A DNA stretch of 64,000 nucleotides from Lanius collurio (lineage: Eukaryota > Chordata > Aves > Passeriformes > Laniidae): positions 2,479,586-2,543,585 of the forward strand of contig JACBWW010000003.1 in assembly GCA_020086605.1 (NCBI GenBank). Reading direction: 5' to 3'. Each line of letters opens with the position of its first letter. Positions within the stretch are counted from its first letter, which is position 1. Shown piece after piece: positions 13,817 to 24,790 of the stretch. The notes beneath the pieces are model-generated. The model searched no databases, was not told the DNA's origin, and saw nothing but the letters and a program-made list of their open reading frames with translations. A program made the position numbers and the translations under genes.

Positions 13817-16800
13817 GGAATACTGGTTTTTTGGAGTTCTTGCTAAGTAGATGAAACTCTGAATTATTCCTTCTTAACAGTAGTGTGTTTCTGTCCAATC
13901 TCCAATTCTTCATGACTCATGATAAATCTCCTTGTTCATCTTCACATTACTTTGTCTTAGTCTTCTTTTTCATCCCCTGTCTTTCCTTGCCCCCATGCCT
14001 ATGGCTTGATATCTGCCTAGCTACTCCTCCTTTGGGATGTTTCCATATATTATGAAAATGACACATTTACTGTGAGAGACTCGATGTTCTTATGTTTTTC
14101 TTGTAGAAGTTATCTTTTTCTAAATCTGCAGATACATGGAAACTGTACGACTAAGTTTAACTGTCCTCATGTAAATTAGAAGTGGCTTCTCCTAATGTCA
14201 GTCACTATGATTTCCCTATTCTTTTATCTTTGTTTTTATCTCTTCCAGTGGAACAGCTGGAATTTGTTCTTTTGAATTTCATCAGTAAATTCCTCCTTTC
14301 TTTTTTCATAATTACATTTTTCAGTTGATGGTGATGAAGCATCGTAATTAGGTTCAAGAGGTTTTGAGGCCCAAACACAGAGAATGCTGTGTTGGGTGCT
14401 CTGGCAAGTTTCCTCCTTCCCAACAGCTCAGATTTAACAACCATTTAATCAAGATGTCACACAGCAGAGCAGGCTTTTTCCTTTAATATTTCCAGGTGGT
14501 TCTTGCTTCCACATTGATTTTTCTCACGTTGTTCCCTGTATCAGATATCTAAAGCTTCATTTCTCTCTTTCTCCCTGCCTTTCTTCTTGTCTCTGCATCT
14601 CTTTGCTTTTCACTTCTGTGACTGTGCAGCTCTGCCCCATCTCACCCTGTGCGCACTCTCTCTTTCTCTCTCTCCTCCCTTGCATCCCTCTGGATCTTTG
14701 AGATGAGTAGCTTTCTTGGCAGATTCACAGATGTCAAATAATTTATTTGAGCTTTAAACTCAGAGATCAATTGCCTGATGTCTACCTTGATACTATGTTG
14801 ATTTTATTCATCTTCAGCATCCCTGCCTGCTGCTTTCTTATCCTGCATGCCTGAAGTGGTCACCCTACCATAGGTACCTTTTTTAAAGCACTGTGCAGCC
14901 ATACTCTCTGCAATGGTCTGCTTATTTTCTTGGCGGGAATTAGTAGGCTTGAGAGGTAGGAAGGAAGGGGGTCATGAGAATGACTTTCCATGTCTCAGGC
15001 TTCAGGCATCCAGATCACACTATCCCCTCAGCCATGAGGATTCCTAACCTCCATGTGTGTGCATGTGAGGGGGGGGGTTGTGACACTGCCCTTCAGCTGT
15101 ACAGTTCATCTTGTAGCTTTTATTAATTCACTGAAATCCCTAAGGAACTCATTTGGGGTTTTGTAGTGGTCTGATGAACATAAGGCTTAGCTGCTTTTTG
15201 TTTTATTCTCTTAATCTACCCACAATTACAGAAAAGCCATGTTAGAAAATTGTATGTAATGAATATTGAGCATACAGGACATGTGGGTTTATGCCAGTTT
15301 GGGACGGCTAATATTAAAAATGTATAGAAACACGTACTTACAGATAAAAGATTTACATAAGACTGCACTTCCATTTTGTTGAAGTTTTAAAAGGGTTATG
15401 GTTTTAAAAATGCACTTGGATGTCTTTTTATACCTGAAGAAAAATGTTTGCTTTTTACATAATAAACAGCAGTGGAAATGTCCACAGGACAATGGAAAAG
15501 CCCCAAAGGAAGCAAAGATCTGCAGTTTGGTGGGATCTATTTGATGTGAGCTACTTTCCTTTATTCTGTGGGCATGTTATTTTTTGTTCATTACCTGGAG
15601 CTGCAGAGTTCCACATCTTGGGTTTTGTGCATTCTGGTCCAGAGTCCCAAGGTCAGGAAGAGGCTGTTGTCCAGCTGTCCTCCTGTTGCTGCCAGCTCTC
15701 TGCTGAAGGCAGGCTAAAATGCATGTACCCTCCCTCTTAACATTTAGCCGTGCCACTGACTCAGCCTCCCTGCACACCTGCTCACCTGTGGAGTCCTCTG
15801 GATTTCCTCTGGCATCCAGAAAAGTGTGATGCACTGATTTTTTTTACAGTCTGAGACTCAACTCTCCCAGCCCTAAGCATAGCCATGGGACCTCACCACA
15901 CAGTGCTTGAGGAAGGAAAGCCTTCTGTGTTCAGCCTCCTGTTTGCTTGCAGAGAGGCACACACAAGGCAGGAACATAGTAAATTGTTCAAAATGCTGAC
16001 TTTGCAAAGGAGAAGGAAATTACTTTACTGATTAAATATTCACGATGCGCTTGTATATGACAGCAGTAGGTTTATAAATACATGGATGTCTTGCTGTCTG
16101 GTAGGAGGCTCTATGGAGGGAACCATTCTCTTCCTTTTTCCATGATCTGACATTTGCATGTACACAGACACAGAGATCAGCATGTTTTTAATGTTGTCTG
16201 CAGCAAAATTTGCTTTAATTAGTTACAAGTAATGAAGTACAACAATGCATTTTATTTTAGTCTGTCTTTAAAACCAAAATACCCAGGTCATTAACAGTGC
16301 TGTAGATTTACTTTGTAAAGCTGTAACTGTTTTACTCAGAATACTTGCACTCTCAGGACAACTGAGACAGATATAAATGACCTGGAGTAGTGTACCACGA
16401 CAAGTAGTAAAAAGTCTTCTCTCTTCATAGTATATATATAGGTTTTAAATACTCTTCCTTAGCATGTGAGACCACCTTTTTGAATTAATTCCTTTTGTAT
16501 CTCTCACAGCTGCCTAACTCCTTGCGGACACACACACTCTCAGCCCTCCCCCAGACATCTGTTCTGATTCTCAGTGCCAGGTGCCAGAGTTTAAGTTTGT
16601 GGGGAGGAGGGACAGTGAAAAAATCCTTCGTAAAATCAGATAGTAGTGATGTTTTTAACAGTATTTGTGGTGGAATTTCATTTCTAACCTCTGGGTTTTT
16701 AAAAATAACCCAAAAAGTATTAGCCTTTATTACTGATTTTTTTCAGGTTTTATCTGGAAAAGGTCAGGCATGTGGGTGAAGATTAGTTTGTTGTTGGGAT

Positions 16801-19271
16801 AAAGATTTTCCTCCATATCTTTTTCCCAAAGTGATGCTGTAGCATCCCAGTAGTAAAAGACCATGGCAACTGTAAACTTGTTTCTAGCCTGGGATTGTAT
16901 TTCCCACATGGGAATACATCTCATTAGTAACACAACTGTACCTTCATCACTGAATTTTGATCCACAGAGGTCTTACACGCCTTGCTTCTACTTTAAACAC
17001 AGCTGTTCTTGAAATCTTCCAAGCATGTCCTAAAGCTGCCATCGGTTTCTAGAGGTCTCAGATGGCCAGTGTTGCTCCCATAAAGTCCAGACTGCTGAGG
17101 TCTAGGCTACTGTTCATGTACCATAGTGCTCCTGTTTGGCTTTTTGGGTTTGGTTGGGTTATCTTTGACAGAGCAAAAAATGCTGGGCTGTCAGAGCCAG
17201 GACATTTCCCTCAGCAAGGAGCAGGTGAGCAGCATGAAACCATTCTTTTTCTCAGTCTGGGAACAGCCAGAGTCATCTCCTCTGCTCCACACTCTGAACT
17301 TATCAGAAGGGGCTGTCATGATCATCCAGTTGCAGGTTTTCCCCTGAGTTCTGGTGTGATCGTAAACAATCAGAGTACAGCTGATACCTTTCTCTGCCAT
17401 TCCCTAGGATTTGCCTTGGAACATTTTCCTCTCACCTTCATGCACTCAGTGGTGCATCAGAGACATGGCCAGGCTGCTCTGTTTTCTGCCTTCTCACCCA
17501 GGCACTTGGTTTCTTGTTTCCCTTTGTCCATTGGGATAGGGAATATGTAATGTAACTGATAAGCCTAGAAATGTGAAATAAATGGATTTATATCAGCGGC
17601 TGTGGTCTGGGGGGTGGAGCATATGGGATAAAATTCACGGAGTCCATGCTGCTAGGTTAGGGAAAAGCAGGAAGGAGAAAAGAGACGTTTAAGTTGCTCT
17701 TTCTCTCTCTTTCTTTTCATCTCTCCTTAGACATGTCTGCCACTTATTCTTGCAGTCACTGAAGGCACAGGAACTCTCTGTGTCACCAGCAGTCTTGCAG
17801 AGGCTTGAGAGAAAACTCTGCATCTTCCAGTGTATTTCCCAGGAGCAAAAACATCTGGTGTGGCTTTGCCACTTGAAGGCCCTGGCTGAAATGGCAAGTT
17901 TCAGCTTCAGAAGAGTGACTTGCTGTGATGGTCTTCAGATAACACACACAGGGCAAAATGTGTAACAAGAGAAGACTTCAGTGAGCAAATTTATGCCAGA
18001 TAGAGTGGAGCACATCTTTCCATACTAATATTAAATGAGTGAGACCACCACTTTTGGAGACCAGATGTATGGATTCAAGAAGGCAGTAGACAAATTCATG
18101 GAGCTGTCCACCAACAGCTATGGAAAATGCAGGCCTGGAGGCAGTCTCCCAGGGTACCATAAATCACAGATTGCTGGCAGCTCAGCATGTCCATCAGGAA
18201 TCACTCCATGTGTTCACATGGGTGTCCCTAGGAGTGCTCATTAGCCAGGACCCTATCTATATATAGTGCAAGGCAAATTTTTGGGAAGCCTGAAGATCCA
18301 ACGCTAATAGGGTTGTTGCAGAGGATGAGTAACAGAAATGGATGGTTACTGAGAGGCATGATGTCTGTTTAAGGGTTTTAAGCTCTGTAAGATAAGCCTG
18401 AAAAGGAAAAAACTAAATAAGGAGTCGCTAAGCCTTTTCTACTATGGAATTTGCCTGCCCTTGGTAATATTCCTTCCTGCCCGCATTTTTGTTTGTGCTG
18501 ATGAATGTCCTTGCATTAATAAACTCATAACGCATCTTGTTTATCCCTTCAAAGCCAGCCCTTGCAGCTTTCATTAGCATTTTAGGATATTTATGGCTTT
18601 GTAAATGACTGAAAATCTGCAATTTGTCACTAGGAATTAAGAAAAATCTTCCTTCCACTTAGGGCTGAAGCTCAGCATTGGCCTTTGAGGGACTGAGCCA
18701 CCTCTGGGCCTCACAGACAAAAACAAAGTCAGACAGTGGCCAGATTTACAACAGCAAGTGGCTCTTAGTTATTCAGATGTCTTTGATAATGTGTCATCCA
18801 CTCTTGCTGGCAGGGATCAGTGTTTAGGCTCAGAATTAATTTCTCTCTAGCTGGAGAGAAAACAAAAATATCTCTTCTGCAAGAGCAAAAAGAGAAAGAG
18901 GTAGTAACAAGGAGAGAAATGAAAACAGCACCAGGCACATGTAAAAAAAAATGCATGTATCTATATGTATATAGCATATACACACTGCAGACGTTAACAA
19001 AGTGCTCTTCAGAAGAAAACATTGCATTTCACTCTGCTGTGCTCTGTAATTTCAACTTTGAAATACAGGAAGTTAAGAAAATTTTCAAGGTTTCAAAAAG
19101 GAATTTATCTTGTAATTGGTGAAGGGCTAAAAAGTTGGATGGGGAGGGATAATAATCAAAGGACCCTTTTGAGCACTAAACTATAGTCCAGAAAATCAAA
19201 GGAAGGAATGTTAATTGGTTTGTACAACATGATATTCTCAGTTTAGAGTAGCTTCAGCCACTCAATGGTAC

Positions 19272-19347
19272 TTTTTCTTTTTTTCCTTTCTCTCTCTCTG
19301 TAGGTTGATTAAGTGAATAGAAAAAAAAAGAAAAAAAAAAAGAAAAA
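19272..19347. repeat. PCBP3: Inverted repeat enclosing the 3' splice site of coding exon 1
   Basis: The 13 bases at 19272-19284 (tttttcttttttt), part of the pyrimidine tract, are the exact reverse complement of 19335-19347 (aaaaaaagaaaaa) within the exon. The acceptor AG (19302-19303) lies in the 50-base loop. The rest of both tracts can pair with a few mismatches. Pairing is a direct reading of the sequence; an effect on splicing is inferred. Confidence 0.75.
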
Positions 19348-19384
19348 CGAAGCTGCTTTCAAGTATTGAAGATACAAGGCCAGG
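19304..19384 (+). other. PCBP3: 5' UTR part of the first coding exon of PCBP3
   Basis: The pyrimidine tract at 19271-19300 ends in a TAG acceptor at 19301-19303, so the exon should start at 19304. The 81 bases before the ATG are purine-rich, with A runs at 19321-19329 and 19331-19341. The frame of the ATG is closed by a TGA at 19367-19369, 18 bases upstream, and by a TAA near the acceptor. The N-terminally extended isoform annotated for human PCBP3 therefore cannot be read through this exon as it stands. The acceptor is inferred from sequence alone; a transcription start inside the exon is possible but no promoter motif is evident. Confidence 0.7.
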
Positions 19385-19462
19385 ATGAACACGAAGGACG
19401 GAAAAGTGTCTGAAGGAGGTCTCAATGTCACGCTTACCATACGCCTTCTCATGCATGGCAAG
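19385..19462 (+). CDS. PCBP3: PCBP3 coding exon 1: start codon and first strand of KH1
   Basis: This exon encodes residues 1-26, beginning MNTKDGKVSEGG and continuing LNVTLTIRLLMHGK. The latter is the near-invariant beta-1 strand of KH1 in PCBP1, 2 and 3. The ATG sits in a fair Kozak context (G at -3, A at +4) and is the only in-frame ATG after an upstream TGA. The donor is AAG|gtgaag at 19463, phase 0. The first seven residues differ from the short MESK-type start known in mammals, while everything from KVSEGG onward matches the family. The exon is followed by a 13.5 kb intron. It was recognised from the protein sequence and confirmed by frame continuity into exon 2. Confidence 0.93.
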
Positions 19463-21505
19463 GTGAAGCATTTTATGTTGCCTGTGTGTTGAGTGTGTGT
19501 GCAGCTACCAGCAGAGGCTGGCAGTAACACTGATAGAGGGTCTGCTCCTCCTCCACCATGAGTCAAAAGCACCATTGCCACGGCCAAAAAATCACCCCCT
19601 GTCTTTCAGGGAATCCTGCTAAGTTCACACTGCAGCCCGAGCTCATTGAAACAAACTCTGCCTGTAACAAACCCGTTTTGAGCAGATCCGATGGCAAAAA
19701 AAAAGGAGTTCTTCCATTGATAGTGAGCCAAATTGGGCAGACCCTTGCAGGAGGCTGACCTGCATACAGCTTGCCTTTCTCAGCATTTGCTGGATTTTGC
19801 AGGGTTTTTTTAGGATAGTGGAGCATTGACTCGTGTGAAATAATTGCCACAGAGTTACTGTCTGTTTCTATTGAATGCAGCTGGGGTAGAGTTCTTTGTT
19901 GTTCTGGTGTAACATCTCAACAGAGTGGGCCCTCTGATATGCCAGGGATTTGTCCAGGTCCCCTGCGAGTTTGGTTTGGAAGGTTGACCCTCATTTCCTT
20001 TCTGTCCAGTGCAGCGCTTAAAGCATGCAGATAAGTGGGAAACCTGTGCTGTGGACAAAGTGCCAGTTCAGTATTGTCAGACTTTACAGTCTGGTCACTG
20101 CTTATTTCACATTGACAGATCATAAAGTGGGCTTTTAATTAAAAACCACATTTCATAGGTTTGTTTGTATTCTTTGCATCAGGCAACTCCAGGCATTTTT
20201 AGGCTTAATGAATGAATATTATATAAAGAAAGTGGTTTGGTCTCTTCCTTAACAGGGAACAGAGAATATATATACACTATTATTCTGGAGATCAAATTTG
20301 TATATATTAAATCTAAAAAAGTATTTTTACTCCTAGAGTTTAATTTTATAGCTAAAATACTTTTGCATTTTAAAATTGTAAATATTTTCAGCCTATATCA
20401 TGAACACATACATTACAAACTCATAGCACAAATAAGGCGCTATGGTATCTCCCACTGCATTTTACTTATGGAGAAGTATGAGGGGGTACAGCTTCAGTTT
20501 GCAAATTAAAACCTCAGAAATTAGGTTATGTCAGATGAAATTATGTTTTTTCTCAGAAATGGTCTAACCATTTTGTTTGATTTTTTTTCCCCCCTGAAAT
20601 ATTCAGCTTCAGGCAGGCATCTGGTGTGTAAATCTGCATCTTAAATAGGGATCTGTCAAACAAATTTAATAACACTCTCTCTTACAAAACCCACCTAAAA
20701 TATGTACATGTGTCTTTGCTCAAAATTAGGTCTTCAGGGTTGATTCTACTGGGTTCTGGTCCCAATCCATGAAAGCATTTGAACACATACATATCCCAGT
20801 GGGTGTAAGCAGCCCTACTGGTAGCAGTCAAATTCCCATGTGCTTAGGTGGTGGTGTTTTGGGCTTTTTTAATCGTTGTCAGACAGCTCTGCTTTTTCCA
20901 GAATCATACCTTTAAAGCAAAATTCAAGTATCTGTACTTTTCAGGACATTTTAGTAAAACTGTGAGCTGGGATTATTGTTTTTTTTTTTTAAATCAGAAA
21001 TTAAATCAGATGAGGTTCATTTTCTCTGTTAAACATCATTGATTGTGTGTGCAACCACTTTTAACAATAATGGATGTTATGTGTCCAACCTTCAATGCAT
21101 ATGTGGCCCCAGGGGTCTAAATTAAACCCACAAAAGCTATAAAGCTCAAATTTTACCTGGATCTATACAATGCACCCTCAGTTAACAAGGCACGATGGGT
21201 ATTCTGTTAGCTCCACCATGTTCTAATCATGTATCCTATTGTGCCTAAGTATTGGGAAGAGTATATTAAATCAGACTTTATTTTGGTGCTAAAAGTCATA
21301 CGTTTTCTCTTTCTTTGATGTCATTTCTGTGATTTAGAAATAATACAGAGGAATGAAAGATGTCTGAATCAATATGATCTCAATGTGAGAAGGCATTCTG
21401 AAAGCTGTATATGCCTCTGGAAAAGAAGAAACACATTTCTAGACTCTTCTTTGAGATCTGTTGTGGTAATGACGTCAGTGGAAATTGCTGATCTCTAATT
21501 AGTAT

Positions 21506-21532
21506 TTCTAGACAAAAAAAGTTTGTCTAGAA
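21506..21532. repeat. Perfect 11-bp hairpin in intron 1
   Basis: ttctagacaaa (21506-21516) is the exact reverse complement of tttgtctagaa (21522-21532), with a 5-base loop. There is no U-run of a terminator kind and no known element recognised. Confidence 0.75.
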
Positions 21533-22699
21533 GCAGAAGTTGGCCTGTCAATAGTTGGTCATAACTTGAGAGAGAAGATGGGAAATAAAAAAGGTTTTAA
21601 AAATAACAGTAGCAAACTGGATTCAGTTACTTTTAAATTAAGATAATTTGAAAGTTACTTATTTATAAATCTATTTCATGGAAAAATTTGGATCTCTCCC
21701 CACTAACCTTAACTCTCTGTGTCTAAACCATTATTACCAGTGTACCTTTGCATAGGGAAGGCCTATGTGCTTTCTGTTGTTTGCATGCATTTTGGTTGGA
21801 AGTCCCTAACTCATGCTGCTGTGTTTGCTTATCTTGGCTGTAAGTCCTGTACACTTAGGAAATTTTCAGCATGTACTTTTCATATGATTTGTATAGTGCC
21901 TTTAAGTCAAGAATGGACATCTTAATTAGGCAATTAAGGTAAATTCTATACCTGCAGAAAGATTAGGATTTGTATGAATGGACAGACCTCTGCAAGATGG
22001 TAATGAATAAAAAAACCACAACAACAAACAAATTAAGTGGCAAAACTAAAAGACAACGTTATTGTGTAGTGAAAGGGAAACAAATGGGAAGAGTGCCTCC
22101 CCAGTGCAGGTAGGGCACCACTCATCAGCACCTTTGCTTTGGGGAAAGGAGCATCTGCATGTCCAGCTGAGCTCCTGCAGGGCTTTGTGCAGCCTCTGGC
22201 TGAGGAGGCTGGGATGGCCCCTGGGAGCACAGCCACCCAGCCACAGCATAGCAAGGTTTGGGAGCAGCCAGCTGGCAACAAGGCAAGGCACAGCTTTGAT
22301 ATTTTCATGACAGAAAATGTGTTGTTAAGGGAGGGCAGCAATTTTTTTATCAGTGGAAGTGGAAAAAGAGTTTGTACAGGCCCAGCAAAAAGCCAGCCAC
22401 TGTGAGGTATAAAAGGTTAACCTCAGGGTAACCTCAGTGTTTCCAGGGCCTGGTATGAAAGGTATCCTCCTGAGCTGAGACTTCAGAGATTTTGTGCTGA
22501 TGTAAGAAAAAAGATCTAATTTCCATCTTGTGCCATGTTACATCAGTGAAAAAGTTATGATGGTACAGCCCTGAAGAGAAATCATGAGCAACACAAAACA
22601 TTTGTCACATTTCTGGTGGTGAATTAGAGGGCAGGTTTTGGCGAGGATGCTGCAAGGACAGTGCTTAGGCATTCCTTGCATCCACAGAGAAGCAACTGT

Positions 22700-22930
22700 C
22701 AGTGTTGGCAGGAAATCTTAAAAGCAAGATTAGGAAAAACTTGTTACGAGGATGTGTGAGGAGGGGAGGAGGCTGCCTGGGCATGTTGCACCATCCATCA
22801 CTGAAGGTTTCTAAGGACAAGTCAGAGAAAAACTAAATTCATCCTGTAAAGTTGCACTTCACAGGCACTGCAGCCTCTGCTGCTCAGAACCTCTTTGATA
22901 GAGTTACCTGAATGCTGCTCCAGAGAGGTC
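22700..22930 (+). repeat. Probable CR1 LINE fragment, degraded
   Basis: The order of words such as attaggaaaaacttgttac, gaggaggctgcctgg and catcactgaaggtttctaag follows the usual 3' region of avian CR1 in sense orientation (a run of -AGGAAAAA-, then -GGCTGCCC-, then -TCCTTGGAGGTTTTTAAG-). Similarity is weak and the ends are uncertain. This is recognition by eye; a RepeatMasker run with an avian library would confirm or reject it. Confidence 0.5.
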
Positions 22931-24559
22931 AGGAACAGAAGGGCTGTTTGAAGGATATGCTGTTGGTTTTACAGAATATGTTAAATACTGCAGATATGAA
23001 TTTTCATCCTTTATAAAATGAGTAAGATGCACCACATTAAGAAATAAAGCTGTTTCCTACATGTCAGAAAAGAAAAACAGAGAGTATGAGTTTGAGGCTG
23101 TTTACAGTGCCCTACTTTTGTATTTTTCATCTGACTCTTGCTGTTACTTGAAGTAAAATAAATAAAATCACTGTGTAGGACAGAGACGTGAATGAATATG
23201 GGTATTTTATTATCTTTGTCTACTTCTAAAGTATAATTTCTGTGCAAGATTGGAATATTGGAGGGATTGCAAGATTTCTGCTTCCAGCAAAGGCAAGAAT
23301 AGCAACATTTGCCCAGATCAGATCAGTGTTTTTGAAGGGCGTAAGGAAGATAAATGGAGTGCATGTGCATTCATGGGCAAACAGCCCACAGCCATCAGAG
23401 CCCTCTTTATGGAGAGGCAGAGCTCAGGCCCCAAAAGAACTTTATCTTTTACTTTTTCTTCCTCTCTGAATTTCTGTCAAGATAAAAATTGTTTTGGCTC
23501 TTTGCATGTTATAGGGTATAGGTGTAGAGCTCCACATTTCTTCCTATTTCTTGCTTACCTGTTGCTGAATTTTCTATTCCCACGACTTGTGGATGATTTT
23601 TTTTCCTCACTTACTGCCTTGGGTAATGAAGTTGAAAGACTGAAAAATTGTAGCATTGCCCACAGGTATCTGCCAACATACCTTAGCACTTGACATCTGC
23701 AGTGTTCTTGACTTAGCTTTGGTCAATTCATGCCCAGAAAGAAATAACTGTTGAAAAAGCACCTATTTTGACTATATTGGATAATGATTGCATGATTTTG
23801 GACTTGTTTGGTTTTGTACACAGCCAGTGTTAACAGGCAGATTAAGACTCTGGAGAGACTCACCATTAAGGGTTAATTTTAGATGTGGATGGTAAAGAGA
23901 CTGTGCCAGTAGAAAGATCTTAAATCTCAGGAAAGTAGCTTAATGAAGATTTAAAAGCCTGGTCCATGAGGTGCAACAGGAGAAAATATTCAAATGGACC
24001 AGCACAGAAATGGCACCAGGTCAGAAATCCACTGTGAGATCCAGCTTCATCTCATAGTGATGGTGCAAAAATCTCTGCTTCCTCCCTTCAGTACAAACCT
24101 GCAGGAGAAATAATGCATTGTTTCCAAAGGCACTGTGTGAACATGTACATTGATGAAATCATATTGGGTGCAGTGAAGTCTGCAAGAAACCAGAGTAGAA
24201 TATAGTAATGTATTGAGTCTGAGGAATCTTTTAGAGAAAGAGAATGGAGTTCAGCAATAAAACCAAAATGGATTAATGAAGTCAGATTGTTAGGAAGAAC
24301 AAGGAAATAATTTACAGGTAGGATGAAGAAGTGAAGGGAAAACTGGCAGGGAAATAGGACTCCTGCCAAATACTGAGAGGTGTAAATAGGAGTGTTGAAG
24401 CAATTAACTGGAGAAGGTAATTTAGAAGATACATGTTCAGTGACAGAAGGAAATCTGGAAAGCATAAACGGCTAAAAAGCTTCAGATGTGGTAGTGGCTA
24501 GAGAGAGGCACATTTGGGATATGCTAAGTTGGAGAGGAAAGCTATTGCAGCAGAAGTGT

Positions 24560-24790
24560 GTGCAATTTTGGGTGTGTGGCGTTGGTGCATCATGGGGCAA
24601 AGAGAAGGTAATTGCCTTCCCGCTCTTCTGACAGAATCACACCTGCAGTTCTGTGCTCAGCAGCAGGTACCACGTGTGTGAGGGATGGGGAAGACTGAGC
24701 AGAGGGGGAATTCACAGAAAGATGACTGAAGTTTTAGGAGACTGAGGAGACTGTGCCTAGCTTTCTTCAGACATTCTCATAAATACATGG
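24560..24790 (+). repeat. Probable old CR1 LINE fragment
   Basis: The segment contains cctgcagttctgtgctcagc, then an accacgtgtgtgagggatgg-like block, then gactgaggagactgtgccta. In old sense-strand CR1 copies the corresponding order is -CCAGTTCTGGGCTCAGC-, -ACATGGAGGGACTGG- and -AACTGAGGAGACTGAGCC-. It is strongly diverged and both ends are approximate. It lies in intron 1 in the same orientation as the gene. Confidence 0.5.

Larger units (their letters stand above)
1..19303. other. Non-coding region upstream of the first PCBP3 coding exon
   Basis: No exon of a recognisable protein can be supported on either strand here. The open frames are short, lack family motifs and are not flanked by convincing splice-site pairs with matching phases. 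The exon at 19304 begins right after a strong 3' splice site, so at least the right part of this stretch should be intron of the PCBP3 transcript; an unrecognised 5' non-coding exon may lie within it. The DNA is AT-leaning with homopolymer runs (16 T at 13801-13816), a pyrimidine-rich stretch (14556-14696) and a strong hairpin near 3006-3066. I saw no CpG island or clear promoter. The intron assignment is an inference; RNA-seq would settle it. Confidence 0.6.

Noticed and set aside
17062..17550. 162-codon + strand frame upstream of PCBP3
   Set aside because: No motif, no homology that I can recall, low-complexity phenylalanine/serine-rich parts and no splice support; most likely chance.
18950..18985. 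TA/TG-rich patch as a promoter TATA box
   Set aside because: It is low-complexity alternation with no initiator, no GC-rich context, and lies before an exon that starts with a 3' splice site.
23250..23693. 147-codon frame in intron 1
   Set aside because: No recognised domain and no flanking splice signals with a matching phase.
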